Source: Bacteroidaceae bacterium (GTDB taxonomy: Bacteria; Bacteroidota; Bacteroidia; Bacteroidales; Bacteroidaceae). From it: a stretch of DNA of 64,000 nt. Every line of letters starts with the position of its first letter. Position 1 is the first letter of the stretch. Below the pieces are notes generated by a model that saw nothing but the letters and a program-made list of their open reading frames with translations, searched no databases and was not told where the DNA came from. Both the position numbers and the translations under genes were made by a program. The stretch is from contig JAKSIU010000009.1 of assembly GCA_024398615.1 (NCBI GenBank), forward strand, positions 1 to 64,000, written 5' to 3'. Shown here piece by piece: positions 52,706-61,342 of the stretch.

Positions 52706-54232
52706 TTACTCCTGGGTACCTATTACAACTAGTCCCTGGCTCTGGCTGACGGTGCCTTTCACATTGAGGCATTTATCACGCTCTGTTGCTGATATGAATG
52801 TTTCGCCGCCGCTGACTGTAAGGTTACCTGCCGAATGGATGCCGGTCTTGGCCGCATTTACATAGAGCAATGATGATTTGCCAATCTCTATGCTGGAACC
52901 GGAAATTGCGCGGGCTTTTGCCGTGTCATCGGTCTCATCCAGATTCTGGGCGGTATTCCATGCGTAGATGGTTGACGCGGAAATGCTTATGCCGGAATCT
53001 GATTTCAGACACTTGCTGCCCAGGCCTCCTGACTTGAGCATGCTCACGGCTCCTGATGTGTGCAGAATCCTGCCGGTCACGTTGATGGCGTGTCCCCTTG
53101 TGCCTTCAGTCTCAATGCGCTGGAATCCTCCGCGGATGTCAAGGTATGCGGAATCAGGCTTCTCATAATTGACCTTGATGCCGTTGTCGCTGCTGTTTAC
53201 GAAGAGCTGTCCTGCGTAGATTTCGGCATGTCCCTGACGGACCTGGATGCCGTCACCCTTTGCATTGATGCTGATCTTGCCTCCGTACATCATGAACTTC
53301 TCCTTGGCGTTGATTCCGTCAAAGTCCGATGTCACGCTGATGCTGCCTGCACCGCTGCGTATTCTGATATAGTCATCACTGCATATTCCGTGGCCGCCAG
53401 CCGAAACGACTGACAGACTGCCGGTTCCGCTTATAATCAGTTGGCCTTCGCTGAAAAGCGCTGCCTTGCGGTCCTGGTCAGCAACAATGTCGTATGTCTT
53501 TCCGTCTTTCAGAGTGTTGCTTTTGCCTGCGGCAAGCTTCAGATAAACCGCTTTGCCCGACTGGATGTTGATGGCTGGTCCTTTCGGGTTGGTGATGCTT
53601 ATCCCATTCAGCTGTACGTGGCATTTCTTGCTGTCCTCGCCCAAATCGACAAGTGTGAAGGAACCGTTGTCGGTGCTGCCGCTCAGGTTGAACTGTATGT
53701 GTCCCTTTGCGCACTTCGCTGTCACGTGGGCTCCGTTCTTTGTTATTGTCACATTCTTGGGAAGACTTGCGGGAATGTTTGCCGAGTTTCCGGAAAAGGT
53801 AATTGAAATGGTTTTTTCAACGGTGTAGTTTTCCAGATAGTCATTGAAAAACTCGTCTCCGTCCTTGAAATCCTTATATGACGGTTCCTGGACCTCAGAA
53901 TACCCCGGGACGTTCTGTGATGCGAATGCCTTGGCAATCACTTCATCGGCAAATGGCATTGCCGCAATCTTTCCCGCATTCTTCACGAACAGGATGCTGT
54001 CCAGGGTCAATGTGGCGAAACTTGCCTTGCGGCCGTCGTTCAGCTCAAAGTCCAGCACTTTCGCTCCAGGCTGGAATGAGGCGCTGCCCAGATTTCCGGC
54101 AGCCACAAAGAACGGGGGTGTATGTTTCTGATAGAATACGGCGTCCTTGCTCTGGGCCGATGCAATGCCACCGGACAGGAACAGACCTGCAACTGCCATG
54201 AACGCAGCCGCTGTTGGCATACTACGTTTCAT
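52706..54232 (-). CDS. Exported carbohydrate-binding-like protein (DUF4353 / Cthe_2159 type)
   Basis: A 508-aa secreted protein (signal peptide MKRSMPTAAAFMAVAGLFLSGGIASA-type, first 26 residues). From about 135 it has repetitive beta-helix-like units with short glycine/serine turns (VVSAGGHGICSDDYIRIRSG, SDFDGINAKEKFMMYGG, KINAKGDGIQVRQG-type), as in the DUF4353 carbohydrate-binding family recalled from Cthe_2159. It is the last gene of the VTC operon; its ATG overlaps the stop of the small gene before it (TAATG). It may bind acidic glycan or calcium at the surface; not demonstrated. Confidence 0.8.
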   Translation of the reverse strand: MKRSMPTAAAFMAVAGLFLSGGIASAQSKDAVFYQKHTPPFFVAAGNLGSASFQPGAKVLDFELNDGRKASFATLTLDSILFVKNAGKIAAMPFADEVIAKAFASQNVPGYSEVQEPSYKDFKDGDEFFNDYLENYTVEKTISITFSGNSANIPASLPKNVTITKNGAHVTAKCAKGHIQFNLSGSTDNGSFTLVDLGEDSKKCHVQLNGISITNPKGPAINIQSGKAVYLKLAAGKSNTLKDGKTYDIVADQDRKAALFSEGQLIISGTGSLSVVSAGGHGICSDDYIRIRSGAGSISVTSDFDGINAKEKFMMYGGKISINAKGDGIQVRQGHAEIYAGQLFVNSSDNGIKVNYEKPDSAYLDIRGGFQRIETEGTRGHAINVTGRILHTSGAVSMLKSGGLGSKCLKSDSGISISASTIYAWNTAQNLDETDDTAKARAISGSSIEIGKSSLLYVNAAKTGIHSAGNLTVSGGETFISATERDKCLNVKGTVSQSQGLVVIGTQE

Positions 54233-54681
54233 TACAGTACAATTTTGACGGTTTTGCTGCCCAGTCTGAGCAGATATACTCCTTTAGCAAGTCCAGAGAG
54301 GTCAATATCCTGAGAGTCTGCGGTGATGGATTTCTCCAGAACAGCCTTTCCGCTCAGGTTGAAGATTGAAAGCGTCTCACCTTTTGAGTCGCGTACTACA
54401 GCTGCCAGATTCTGGACGGAATATTCCAGCTTCCCGTCAATGGCTTTGACTGGCGCAATCTGTGTGGCCTGTCCGAAACGCAGCTTACCTATGCTTGAAT
54501 TGGAGTATGACTGTGATTTGCCGTCATCAGCGGTAACGGTTATGCTGTCATCCGAAAACGACAGTTTGCTGAGGTTTCCAACCTCAACGCTCTGACCGTC
54601 CTTCTTGTCGATGGTCATGTCCTGGGCGACTATTGGACCGGATATTGCGAGTAAGAATATTGCGAGTAAAGTTCTCTTCAT
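54232..54681 (-). CDS. Small exported protein with type IX sorting-like C-terminus
   Basis: A 149-aa secreted protein (signal peptide MKRTLLAIFLLAISGPIVAQ). The N-terminal half (KKDGQSVEVGNLSKLSFSDD) is a short beta-rich segment frequent before Bacteroidales repeat proteins; the C-terminal 70 residues (TLSIFNLSGKAVLEKSI, GVYLLRLGSKTVKIVL) look like a type A sorting domain of the type IX system. It is almost nothing but a sorting domain, so it might be a carrier or cell-surface marker. It is coupled to the following carbohydrate-binding gene. Confidence 0.75.
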   Translation of the reverse strand: MKRTLLAIFLLAISGPIVAQDMTIDKKDGQSVEVGNLSKLSFSDDSITVTADDGKSQSYSNSSIGKLRFGQATQIAPVKAIDGKLEYSVQNLAAVVRDSKGETLSIFNLSGKAVLEKSITADSQDIDLSGLAKGVYLLRLGSKTVKIVL

Positions 54682-54723
54682 AGGCGTGAAATGTGTTGAA
54701 CCCTCAAAGATATCAAAAATAGA

Positions 54724-55578
54724 TCAGAAACTGTACTTGTATGACAAACTAATTGCACTGCCGGATGCCTCATCGTCCGATGCCTTGTCCTGCCAGATGT
54801 ATGCAGCCTCAAGTGACTGCTGTTTAGTGATTTTCCATTCGACTCCTCCAGTCAGACGCATCTTGTCAAGTGAGAGGCTGTCTGCGGCATTGTTGAAGAT
54901 GTCAATTCCGCAGAACGGATCCAGTTTGCAGCTTCTTATGTTGTAGCTCAGTTGGAATGAAGTCCTGAGCATGTGCTTGCGCTGAATGTCCTTTGTCTTT
55001 GTGTCGCTTGACTTGAGGCCGATGACAAAGTCCTGTGCATCGTCGTCCCACATGACACGGTATTTGTCGCGGTCAACCTGAATGCTGTCAGACCAGGTGA
55101 ACTGATAACGTTCCTTCAGCGAAACCGTGAACCTCCCAAGTTCCTTCTTTGCGGAAAGCTGTACTGAAAATCTGTGACGGTTACGCCAGTATGGATAGAT
55201 GTAGTTGTACTTCAAGCCGTTTTCCCTGTAGTATTCGGGGTCAAGGCCGTCGGCAATTCCGTCTTCCACATCGCCCTGATAGGTGGTTTCGGCCGGGGCA
55301 TACAGATTCGTGAACTTGTATGCTGCTCCAATGCGTCCCGAGAAGGACTTGTCCTGGCTGCGCCACAGCCTCTTGCTTACGTCTGCTGAAATGGAACGGC
55401 TGTCGGTCCTGCTTCCCTGCAGACGGTATTCCGCCTCGATTCCAAGGTCGAGTCCCTTGCCAAGACCCTTTTCGACACCTGCCGAAGTCCAGATGCCCAG
55501 TCCGTCGTTCTGGGCAGTTCCCGGCATCGGAATCTGTGCCAGCAATATCGCCAGCATTGCTGCGGTCAGCCTTTTCAT
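54724..55578 (-). CDS. DUF2490-family outer-membrane protein
   Basis: A 284-aa exported protein (signal peptide about 1-21) with alternating hydrophobic strands (LDLGIEAEYRLQG, KSFSGRIGAAYKF, HRFSVQLSAKKELG, TVSLKERYQFTW) and a C-terminal aromatic residue (SLSYKYSF), as expected for a small beta-barrel; it matches the DUF2490 family as remembered. It overlaps the DUF4956 stop by four bases, so it is coupled to the VTC/DUF4956 pair. Possible role: a channel or outer-membrane partner for polymer or phosphate. Confidence 0.8.
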   Translation of the reverse strand: MKRLTAAMLAILLAQIPMPGTAQNDGLGIWTSAGVEKGLGKGLDLGIEAEYRLQGSRTDSRSISADVSKRLWRSQDKSFSGRIGAAYKFTNLYAPAETTYQGDVEDGIADGLDPEYYRENGLKYNYIYPYWRNRHRFSVQLSAKKELGRFTVSLKERYQFTWSDSIQVDRDKYRVMWDDDAQDFVIGLKSSDTKTKDIQRKHMLRTSFQLSYNIRSCKLDPFCGIDIFNNAADSLSLDKMRLTGGVEWKITKQQSLEAAYIWQDKASDDEASGSAISLSYKYSF

Positions 55579-56330
55579 CTCATCTTGCCTGTTTTGGTCA
55601 CGCTGTCAATGGTACCGAACTCATCCATGATGGGCTCATAGTAAATCTTCACTATGGCTGAATCCTTGAGAAAATCGACATTCCCGACTTCAATGCGGAT
55701 TATGTTCAGTCCCAGACGCTTTTCAAGATCGGCCTTCAGTTCATCTTCCTTTCCGTGGGCGATGAGTTTCACATTATCATATTTGACAAGCTTGCTGGGC
55801 ACATGTTTCATCCATTTCGTGTTCTCGCAGATGGCAAGGGCTGCAATGAAGATCAGGTTCGTGCCAATGAGCTCGAAGTAGCTGATGCTTGTGGCAAGGC
55901 CGTTGATGGCTGCAACCGCAATGATGATGAACATGTACGTCATTTCGCGGATGGGCACCTGCTCGGTGCGGTATTTGATGATGCCGAAAATGGCGAACAG
56001 ACCCAGGGCGAATCCTATTTTGAGCTTGACTCCTCCCATAAGATAGATGAGCAGGAAAATACTCAATCCTATCAGGGAAAATGTGAAGTAATAGTCACGT
56101 CTCTTGGCCTTGGGATAATAGAATGCGTGGACTATGATTCCAACTGTGACAATGTTGATGAGCAGTCTCAGTGCCAGTTCCCATACACTGGACCATACGG
56201 GCCAGAATGGCGTGGTTCCCAGACTTGCCAGAATACCGTCAGTTTCTTCACCGAACAGTTCGGCTTCTTCCTGGGCCGATGCCACCAGCTGTCCTATTCC
56301 AGCGGACAGGGCTGTCAGATTAAGTGTCAT
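55575..56330 (-). CDS. DUF4956-family membrane protein
   Basis: A 251-aa protein with about four or five hydrophobic helices (roughly 45-180: LLINIVTVGIIVHAFYY, YYFTFSLIGLSIFLLIYLMGG, IGFALGLFAIFGIIKYRTEQ, YMFIIIAVAAINGLAT) and a soluble C-terminal domain (KADLEKRLGLNIIRIEVG). DUF4956 genes are commonly next to VTC-domain polyphosphate polymerases, as here, with 4-nt overlaps on both sides. It probably anchors or regulates the polymerase in the inner membrane; inferred from context. Confidence 0.85.
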   Translation of the reverse strand: MTLNLTALSAGIGQLVASAQEEAELFGEETDGILASLGTTPFWPVWSSVWELALRLLINIVTVGIIVHAFYYPKAKRRDYYFTFSLIGLSIFLLIYLMGGVKLKIGFALGLFAIFGIIKYRTEQVPIREMTYMFIIIAVAAINGLATSISYFELIGTNLIFIAALAICENTKWMKHVPSKLVKYDNVKLIAHGKEDELKADLEKRLGLNIIRIEVGNVDFLKDSAIVKIYYEPIMDEFGTIDSVTKTGKMR

Positions 56331-57091
56331 ATTGATGTGATTTTTTCGATTTTACGTAATTTGGTCTTGAAATTCCCGCATTTGATTCCCGGCGTTGTGA
56401 GTGCCATGCCTATGCAGTACTTGCTGAATCCGCTGGGATGTATGCGCAGTTCACGGAAAATATCCATGATGGGCGATGGAGTGTTGCCGTCACGTTTTAC
56501 CTCAAGGACCACCAGCCTGTCCATGTCGCGGTCAAGTCCGGATTCCATGTTGTGGAATCTGAGCATGCTGTCAATGGTCAGTCTTTCCGTACGTCCGCGG
56601 TTTACCAGTGTAATCCGTTTGAAATAATTGCGGATTTTTGGGGCAATTTCATCAAGTCCTATGCCGTACATTGAATATTGGGCCAGAAAATCAGCCGCCT
56701 GCGGGGTGTTCCACTGATTGCAGTCCTCTACCTGGAAGCGTTTCTTCTTGGTTCGTCCGTGGTTGTTCTTGGTCTTGACTTCAAAAAAATTCAGATTGCT
56801 GTCCACGTAACTGCGTATTCTCACCTTCTGCCTGTTCAGACGGCGGTTGTGGTGGTTCAGATACATTGTGAGCTGGTCATCGTCCAGATACAGAGTGCTG
56901 TAGTTTGCCATGCGGCTGCCGTCGGTTTCTTGAACAAGGTAGTCCTGTCTGACCATGTCAAGCAGCAGCTCAAGCTGGTCCTCATTGGCAAGATACTTGC
57001 TGTCTATCCGGTTCATGAGCCGGATAGATGTCATTTCCTCTAGCGTGATGGGTTCGAGCCTGTCAAGAAGCGGGCGGAAGTCTTTTGGCAT
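56327..57091 (-). CDS. VTC-domain polyphosphate polymerase-like protein
   Basis: A 254-aa cytoplasmic protein of the VTC catalytic-domain family (triphosphate tunnel fold). It has the substrate-binding start SIRLMNRIDSKYLANEDQLE (about 22-41), basic tunnel residues in YLNHHNRRLNRQKVRIRSYV, FFEVKTKNNHGRTKKKRF, and VLEVKRDGN near 208. The fold converts ATP to polyphosphate in yeast Vtc4; activity of the bacterial form is inferred from the conserved tunnel lysines/arginines and glutamates. It is the first gene of the five-gene operon and is coupled to DUF4956 (ATGA). Confidence 0.86.
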   Translation of the reverse strand: MPKDFRPLLDRLEPITLEEMTSIRLMNRIDSKYLANEDQLELLLDMVRQDYLVQETDGSRMANYSTLYLDDDQLTMYLNHHNRRLNRQKVRIRSYVDSNLNFFEVKTKNNHGRTKKKRFQVEDCNQWNTPQAADFLAQYSMYGIGLDEIAPKIRNYFKRITLVNRGRTERLTIDSMLRFHNMESGLDRDMDRLVVLEVKRDGNTPSPIMDIFRELRIHPSGFSKYCIGMALTTPGIKCGNFKTKLRKIEKITSI

Positions 57092-57121
57092 GAAATCTAC
57101 TTACAAATCGGACCTACTCTG

Positions 57122-57129
57122 CAAATGTA
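57122..57129 (-). promoter_or_regulatory. -7 promoter box for the VTC operon
   Basis: TACATTTG on the minus strand (57129 to 57122) matches TAnnTTTG and is 30 nt before the ATG at 57091. The -33 position has TTCG about 20 bp upstream, a partial match. On the plus strand, TATCTTCG at 57196-57203 is a weaker candidate for frr. Confidence 0.5.
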
Positions 57130-57230
57130 GTGGAAAAAAATTGCTCAAACGAATCAAAATACCATAAAGACAAGGAAATATTTTATGAAAATGTCTATCT
57201 TCGCAGAAAAGGAATCAATATCAAAACAAT

Positions 57231-57791
57231 ATGCTCGATGTAAAACAATGCCTGAATGATGCACAGGAAATGATGGAAATGGCCATAATGCATCTTGAAG
57301 ACGAATTCGCACATATCCGTGCCGGCAAGGCCAATGTGAAACTGCTGGACGATGTCCGCGTTGATTCATACGGTCAGAAAGTACCTCTGAACAATGTGGC
57401 AGCTCTGACTACCCCCGACGCACGCACAATTGCCATCCGTCCATGGGACAAGAACATGATCAAGCCCATTGAGAAGGCAATCATCGATTCTCCTCTGGGA
57501 ATCATGCCCAGCAACAACGGTGAGATTATCCGCATTGCCATTCCTCCATTGACCGAGGAACGCCGTCGCGATCTTGTCAAGCAGAGCGGCAAATCAAACG
57601 AAAACGGAAAGATTTCAATCCGCAACGCCCGTCGTGACGCATTGGACCAGCTCAAGAAGGCCATCAAGGACGGACTGCCCGAAGATGCTGAAAAGGATGC
57701 TGAAGACAAGCTGCAGAAACTGCACGACAAGTACATAAAGAAGGCCGATGAACTTTTCGCTGAAAAGGAAAAGGAAATCATGACCATCTGA
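57231..57791 (+). CDS. frr: Ribosome recycling factor
   Basis: A 186-aa factor that with EF-G dismantles post-termination ribosomes. Motifs HIRAGKANVKLLDDVRVDSYG (split near 25-45), PLNNVAALTTPDARTIAIRP, PPLTEERRRDLVKQ and the C-terminal coiled-coil helix are all present. Length is normal. rsgA starts 10 nt after the stop. Confidence 0.97.
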   Translation: MLDVKQCLNDAQEMMEMAIMHLEDEFAHIRAGKANVKLLDDVRVDSYGQKVPLNNVAALTTPDARTIAIRPWDKNMIKPIEKAIIDSPLGIMPSNNGEIIRIAIPPLTEERRRDLVKQSGKSNENGKISIRNARRDALDQLKKAIKDGLPEDAEKDAEDKLQKLHDKYIKKADELFAEKEKEIMTI

Positions 57792-57801
57792 TGATGTTCT
57801 G

Positions 57802-58734
57802 ATGTCCGGTCTTGTAATTAAAAGCACAGGAAGCAGTTATCTGGTCCGTACCCCTGACGGTGCAGTACATGAATGCCGCATCAAGGGTACGTTCCGTCTG
57901 AAGGGCATAAAGAGCACGAATCCGGTAGCCGTGGGTGACTGGGTCGAATTCAAGACCTCGCAGGACGGCATGCCGGCATATATCACTTCTATCGGGGAAC
58001 GCCGCAACTACATTGTCAGGCGTTCCTCGAATCTTTCCAAACAGTCACACATCCTTGCCTGCAATCTGGACCAGTGTCTCCTGCTTGTGACCGTTTCCCA
58101 TCCCGAGACCAGCACGGTATTCATTGACAGGTTCCTGGCATCGGCCTGGGCTTACCGCATTCCTGTCACTCTGGTAATAAACAAGCAGGATCTTCTCACA
58201 GAAAATGATCTTGAAACTGCTCGTGCGTGGACTGATATCTACAGCCGTATAGGCTACAGCTGCATCATGTGCGACAGCCTTCACGGTACAGGATTCGAAC
58301 AGATTGAATCACTGCTCAAGGACAAGGTGACCCTGCTGTCCGGCAACTCGGGGGTGGGTAAGAGCACCTTTGTGAACCGTCTTGTTCCTGACCTGCAGCA
58401 ACGTACCGCCGCCGTGTCCGAGAAGCATGATACGGGTATGCATACCACGACTTTCTCCGAGATGTTCGAACTGCCGGGAGGCGGCTGGATTATCGACAGC
58501 CCGGGAGTGAAGGGATTCGGTACCTTCGATATGGAAGTACATGAGGTAAGCCATTATTTCCCGGAAATCTTCGAGACCCAGTCCCGTTGCCGTTATCAGG
58601 ACTGCACCCATACCTGCGAGCCTGGCTGCGCTGTTCTGGAGGCAGTTGAAAGCGGCTCGATAAGCCCGTCACGTTACAACAGCTATCTGTCCATTCTTGA
58701 GGATATGGACGAGGGCAAGTACCGCAAACTTTGA
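57802..58734 (+). CDS. rsgA: Small-subunit-dependent GTPase RsgA
   Basis: A 310-aa circularly permuted GTPase that assists 30S maturation. An OB-fold (about 1-75) is followed by the permuted G motifs NKQD (127-130), GNSGVGKS (181-188), HDTGMHTTTF and DSPGVKGF, then the zinc-binding module with CRYQDCTHTCEPGCAV. All are intact. It is probably co-transcribed with frr. Confidence 0.96.
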   Translation: MSGLVIKSTGSSYLVRTPDGAVHECRIKGTFRLKGIKSTNPVAVGDWVEFKTSQDGMPAYITSIGERRNYIVRRSSNLSKQSHILACNLDQCLLLVTVSHPETSTVFIDRFLASAWAYRIPVTLVINKQDLLTENDLETARAWTDIYSRIGYSCIMCDSLHGTGFEQIESLLKDKVTLLSGNSGVGKSTFVNRLVPDLQQRTAAVSEKHDTGMHTTTFSEMFELPGGGWIIDSPGVKGFGTFDMEVHEVSHYFPEIFETQSRCRYQDCTHTCEPGCAVLEAVESGSISPSRYNSYLSILEDMDEGKYRKL

Positions 58735-58742
58735 ATCATTTT

Positions 58743-59210
58743 TTACCGTTTGGCCTTGAAGAATTCCTTCAGCAGGGATTCTGATTCATCGGCCATGATG
58801 CCTGAGTTGACCTGAGTCTTGGGGTGGAGTGCAGCGGGCGCGAACTGGGTGTAGCCGCGTTTGGGGTCCGATGCCCCATAGACCAGACGTCCCAACTGTG
58901 ACCAGCCGATGGCTCCGGCACACATGACGCATGGTTCCAGAGTCACGTACAGCGTGCATTGGTCAAGGTACTTCCCTCCCAGCCACGAAGCCGCAGCGGT
59001 AATGGCCTGCATTTCGGCATGGGCGGTGACATCGGTAAGGGTTTCGGTAAGGTTGTGGGCGCGGGCAATGACCTGTCCCTTGCACACGACGACGGCGCCC
59101 ACAGGAATCTCTCCGGCTTTGGCTGCGGCGAGGGCTTCGTCCATGGCCATTTTCATGAACCTGCTGTCCTGCTGCGCCAGGTCTTTGCTCTTCTGCTCCG
59201 TCTGCTCCAT
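58743..59210 (-). CDS. tadA: tRNA adenosine(34) deaminase / nucleoside deaminase
   Basis: A 155-aa zinc-dependent deaminase. HAEMQAI (catalytic His-Ala-Glu) and EPCVMCAGAI (PCxxC) provide the metal site; SDPKRGY and NSGIMADESESLLKEFF at the C-terminus fit the TadA type that makes inosine at the wobble position of tRNA-Arg. The start at 59210 is chosen over the ATG at 59288, which would overlap the next small gene. TadA and guanine-deaminase-like relatives are hard to tell apart by eye. Confidence 0.88.
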   Translation of the reverse strand: MEQTEQKSKDLAQQDSRFMKMAMDEALAAAKAGEIPVGAVVVCKGQVIARAHNLTETLTDVTAHAEMQAITAAASWLGGKYLDQCTLYVTLEPCVMCAGAIGWSQLGRLVYGASDPKRGYTQFAPAALHPKTQVNSGIMADESESLLKEFFKAKR

Positions 59211-59238
59211 TCTGTGAAGGATTTGGTAATGAGGTGGA

Positions 59239-59445
59239 TCAGCGGCGCATTTCCTGTTCGTCGAACAGGGTGGGGTAATCCTGGTCAAGATTTTTCAGAA
59301 TGAACGAAACCAGTGTTTCACGCATCCAGCGGCTACGGTTGCTGATGCGGTATTTCTTCAGGTAACGTTCAATCAGACTCTTTTCCTCAGGACTTACCAG
59401 GAACGAGCAGCGTTCGGTTCTTGTTATGGTTTCTTTTTTCTCCAT
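59239..59445 (-). CDS. Small basic helix-rich protein (68 aa)
   Basis: A 68-aa charged protein of unrecognised family (RTERCSFLVSPEEKSLIERY, SNRSRWMRETLVSFILKN). The pattern, a short strand then two helices, is reminiscent of ribbon-helix-helix DNA-binding proteins. It is 28 nt upstream of tadA on the same strand and divergent from yraN, an arrangement suggesting a real co-transcribed gene. Confidence 0.55.
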   Translation of the reverse strand: MEKKETITRTERCSFLVSPEEKSLIERYLKKYRISNRSRWMRETLVSFILKNLDQDYPTLFDEQEMRR

Positions 59446-59450
59446 AGTCG

Positions 59451-59481
59451 TTGTGCAGCACGAAGGTAATGATTATTTTTG
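59451..59481 (+). promoter_or_regulatory. Promoter giving a nearly leaderless yraN transcript
   Basis: TTG (59451-59453), a 20-bp spacer and TATTTTTG (59474-59481) match the Bacteroidota consensus. The box ends 8 nt before the ATG at 59490, so transcription would begin at or within a few bases of the start codon. Confidence 0.55.
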
Positions 59482-59489
59482 TCATACTC

Positions 59490-59855
59490 ATGGCAAAGCA
59501 CAACATTCTGGGGCTGAACGGTGAATCGCTGGCCGCCTCATATCTTCAGGAGAAGGGATATACCATACTTGACCGCAACTGGCGCAGCGGCCACAAGGAA
59601 CTTGATCTGGTAGCCAGAAAGGATTCCACGCTGGTTGTGGTCGAGGTGAAGACGCGCAGCAGCGACAACTTCGGAAGTCCTCAGGACGCGGTTGACGAAC
59701 GCAAGATACGCCGTCTGGTGATGGCTGCCGATGCTTACGTCCGCCTGAATGCCCTGGACCTTGAAGTCCGCTTTGACATAGTGACGGTGATTGATGATGA
59801 CGGACAGGTGAAAGTGGAGCATATTGAAGATGCTTTCTTTCCTCCAATTGGATAA
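59490..59855 (+). CDS. yraN: YraN/UPF0102 family putative endonuclease
   Basis: A 121-aa protein of the UPF0102 family with a restriction-endonuclease-like fold: GESLAASYLQEKGYTILDRN then HKELDLVARKDSTLVVVEVK, giving the E-xn-D-xn-ExK arrangement of nuclease residues. Start at 59490 (MAKHNILGLNGE) is the family start. It precedes birA by 6 nt and is likely co-transcribed. Cellular role not known. Confidence 0.92.
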   Translation: MAKHNILGLNGESLAASYLQEKGYTILDRNWRSGHKELDLVARKDSTLVVVEVKTRSSDNFGSPQDAVDERKIRRLVMAADAYVRLNALDLEVRFDIVTVIDDDGQVKVEHIEDAFFPPIG

Positions 59856-59861
59856 CGGCCG

Positions 59862-60626
59862 ATGAGAATAAAATGGCACAGGTCAGACTGCATACAGTCG
59901 ACCAATTCATATCTTGCGGGGCTTCAGGGCGGTGATCCTGACTATGACTATGAGGTCGCAGTGTCCGCATTTCAGACGGCAGGACGCGGTCAGCGCGGTA
60001 ACAGCTGGGAGTCACAGCCCGGCAAGAATCTGCTGTTCAGCATTCTGGCCCATCCTGCGGATATAGGGGCATCAGAACAGTTTTTCATTTCCCAGGCCAT
60101 CTCCCTGGCGGTAAGTGAAAGCGTGGCTCGTTTCCTGGGACCTGAATCCGGTGCTCACGTGCGTGTCAAATGGCCCAATGACATCTACTGGAAAGACAGC
60201 AAGATGGCAGGCATTCTGATAGAACATTCCATTGTGGGGCGTTCCATTGCCAATACCATTGTGGGCGTGGGACTTGACGTGAACCAGACTGTATTCGAGT
60301 CCGATGCCCCTAATCCCATATCAATGGCTATGGTTGCCGGACATGAATTTGACATGGAGCCAATCCTGCAGGAAATAATCCTGCGCTTTGCCGGTCTTAT
60401 GGGCCAGTGCTCTCCGGAAGAAAGGGAGACGGTCAACATAATGTATCATGAACGCATGTACAGGAACTCCGGCTTTCATCGCTTTGCCGACAGTGCAGGG
60501 GAATTCAAGGCGCGCATAATAAGAGTCGAGCCCAACGGCTGTCTGGTTCTGGAAACCGATGCCGGTGGGCTGCGTACTTATGAATTCAAACAGGTCCGTT
60601 TCCTGTTATCGTCAAGCGTGGACTAG
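59862..60626 (+). CDS. birA: Biotin--[acetyl-CoA-carboxylase] ligase
   Basis: A 254-aa ligase that biotinylates the carboxyl-carrier protein. GRGQRGNSWES, VRVKWPNDIYW and KMAGILIEHS cover the biotin/ATP sites, and NTIVGVGLDVNQ follows. The N-terminal HTH repressor domain of E. coli BirA is absent, so it is a mono-functional (group I) ligase. It ends with TAG and overlaps convergent pyrH by 15 nt. Confidence 0.95.
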   Translation: MRIKWHRSDCIQSTNSYLAGLQGGDPDYDYEVAVSAFQTAGRGQRGNSWESQPGKNLLFSILAHPADIGASEQFFISQAISLAVSESVARFLGPESGAHVRVKWPNDIYWKDSKMAGILIEHSIVGRSIANTIVGVGLDVNQTVFESDAPNPISMAMVAGHEFDMEPILQEIILRFAGLMGQCSPEERETVNIMYHERMYRNSGFHRFADSAGEFKARIIRVEPNGCLVLETDAGGLRTYEFKQVRFLLSSSVD

Positions 60627-61322
60627 GGTACCTATGGGTTCACCGTCAATCACTTTCTTGAGGTTGCCGGGAACATCCATGTTGAAGACATAGATGGGGA
60701 GACCGTTCTCCTTGCACATGGTGGTGGCGGTCAGGTCCATGACCTTGAGGTTTCGGTTATATATCTCGTCAAAGGTGATTTCCTGGAACTTGGTAGCTGT
60801 CGGATCCTTTTCGGGGTCGGCTGTATAGACACCGTCAACGCGTGTGCCCTTGAGCATGACATCGGCCTCTATCTCGATTCCACGGAGTGACGAGCCTGTG
60901 TCGGTGGTGAAGTAGGGACTGCCTGTGCCGCCTACCATGATGGCTACCTTGCCCTGCTGCATTGCTTCAATGGCTTTCCACTTGGTGTAGAATTCACCTA
61001 TGGGTTCCATGCGGATGGCGGTGAGTACTGTGTTGGGGCAGCCGGCTGCGCTCAGAGCCGAGCTCAGTCCCAGACCGTTGATGGTGGTGGCAAGCATGCC
61101 CATCTGGTCGCCCTTGACGCGGTCAAATCCCTTGCCTGCACCCTTGAGACCACGGAAAATGTTTCCACCTCCTATTACTATGCCAATCTCCACGCCCATG
61201 TCGTGGATTTCCTTGATCTGTTCCGCATACTGGGCAAGGCGATGCTCGTCAATGCCATAGTGCTGTTCTCCCATCAGGCTCTCGCCGCTAAGCTTGAGCA
61301 GTATTCTTTTGAATCTTGCCAT
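60612..61322 (-). CDS. pyrH: UMP kinase
   Basis: A 236-aa hexameric amino-acid-kinase-fold enzyme making UDP from UMP. It shows RILLKLSGESLMG, VIGGGNIFRGLKG, the DQMGMLATTINGL motif and GVYTADPEKDPTA. Length is typical. Confidence 0.97.
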   Translation of the reverse strand: MARFKRILLKLSGESLMGEQHYGIDEHRLAQYAEQIKEIHDMGVEIGIVIGGGNIFRGLKGAGKGFDRVKGDQMGMLATTINGLGLSSALSAAGCPNTVLTAIRMEPIGEFYTKWKAIEAMQQGKVAIMVGGTGSPYFTTDTGSSLRGIEIEADVMLKGTRVDGVYTADPEKDPTATKFQEITFDEIYNRNLKVMDLTATTMCKENGLPIYVFNMDVPGNLKKVIDGEPIGTLVHA

Positions 61323-61342
61323 TTTCAGAGTTGTTTGTTCCG

